A program made the position numbers and the translations under genes. A model generated the notes under the pieces. It did no database searches and was not told the origin of the DNA. It saw only the letters and a list, made by a program, of their open reading frames with translations. 6,383 bases of DNA from Planctomycetota bacterium (GTDB lineage: Bacteria > Planctomycetota > Phycisphaerae > Sedimentisphaerales > Anaerobacaceae), in assembly GCA_003644295.1 (NCBI GenBank), contig QNBZ01000084.1:1-6383 (forward strand), written 5' to 3'. Below are positions 6,182 through 6,383 of this stretch, piece by piece (within the stretch, counting starts at the first letter, position 1; every line of letters begins with the position of its first letter).

Positions 6182-6280
6182 TTGATTATTGATGATTGAT
6201 TATTGATGATTGATTATTGATGATTGATTATTTTTAATGTTTTTTCCAATCATCATTTATCAATAATCAATAATCAATTG
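6182..6280. repeat. Heptamer inverted-repeat element after the portal gene
   Basis: Seven tandem heptamers alternate TTGATTA and TTGATGA from 6182 to 6230. The opposite arm holds TAATCAA at 6264-6270 and 6271-6277, with one-mismatch copies at 6250-6256 and 6257-6263. Bases 6248-6278 are complementary to 6195-6225 at 28 of 31 positions, with a T-rich 22-nt loop between. The element starts one base after the portal stop codon and ends at the next gene's Shine-Dalgarno sequence. The AT-rich stem has no T-run after it, so it is not an obvious terminator. Confidence 0.9.
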
Positions 6281-6287
6281 AAAGGGG
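6281..6287 (+). promoter_or_regulatory. Ribosome binding site of the partial downstream gene
   Basis: AAAGGGG directly abuts the heptamer element and lies four bases before the ATG at 6292. It lies just outside the predicted stem, so folding of the element would leave it exposed but crowded. Confidence 0.65.
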
Positions 6288-6291
6288 TTTT

Positions 6292-6383
6292 ATGAGTCAA
6301 GTTGACACAGATGAAAACGGTTTGTCAGAGACAACAGCGGAACAGGGCGAAAACGATAATGTTAAACTTGTTCCGGTAGCTGA
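6292..6383 (+). CDS. Partial acidic protein, probable phage head-assembly gene (3' end outside window)
   Basis: Thirty codons are visible before the window ends, beginning MSQVDTDENGLSETTAEQ and continuing to KLVPVA. The N-terminus is strongly acidic and polar with no hydrophobic segment, so it looks soluble and disordered at this end. The frame is open, starts with ATG and has a good ribosome binding site. In SPP1-like head operons the genes after the portal encode a minor head protein, a scaffold and the major capsid protein; an acidic, low-complexity start suits a scaffold best. That role is an inference from position and composition only, as no domain is visible in the available part. Confidence 0.7.
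   Translation, partial: MSQVDTDENGLSETTAEQGENDNVKLVPVA

Noticed and set aside
5141..6280. CRISPR array
   Set aside because: The repeats are 7-bp tandem units without unique spacers and are arranged as inverted arms; no cas gene is present.

Overview
The window reads as a bacterial chromosome segment of medium GC content in which every convincing gene is on the plus strand. It falls into a housekeeping block (cupin gene, dnaG, rpoD) and a phage-derived block (portal gene and the start of a further gene), separated by about 445 bases rich in repeats. The primary sigma factor has a long, basic non-conserved region between regions 1.2 and 2.1 with segments such as 'LSFDRT' and 'EELSLRTSRIQP' that I recall from Planctomycetota RpoD. 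Together with the style of dispersed repeats, this suggests an uncultured planctomycete of the Phycisphaerae/Sedimentisphaerales type. That assignment is an inference from memory, not a search result.

Layout. 34-387: small single-domain cupin. 388-524: intergenic stretch with a good sigma70-type promoter (TTGACT, 16 bp, TATACT) that most likely drives dnaG. 525-2324: DnaG primase. 2325-2397: short gap with a perfect 10-bp hairpin. 2398-4161: RpoD, with its start set by a Shine-Dalgarno sequence. dnaG and rpoD thus form a dnaG-rpoD pair as in the classical macromolecular-synthesis operon, but without rpsU upstream. 4162-4606: no gene, but a series of hairpins, a direct repeat, a heptamer repeat and a nested palindrome carrying two REP-like hairpins. 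4607-6181: SPP1-type phage portal protein. 6182-6280: heptamer inverted-repeat element. 6292-6383: start of an acidic protein cut off by the window edge, probably another head-morphogenesis gene.

The main point of interest is a set of three repeat elements that share one architecture: tandem 7-bp units on one arm facing inverted 7-bp units on the other across a short spacer. One (4420-4443) lies between rpoD and the portal gene. One (6182-6280) sits exactly between the portal stop codon and the next gene's ribosome binding site. One (5141-5238) lies inside the portal coding sequence, in frame, and adds about 33 residues. The last two share a GAT-containing heptamer (GATNCTN and GATNATT). This looks like an expanding family of heptad palindromes that can invade genes without breaking them, comparable in outcome to Rickettsia palindromic elements and in unit length to the heptanucleotide STRR repeats of cyanobacteria. 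A separate REP-like pair at 4483-4546 shows compensatory base changes that preserve each small hairpin.
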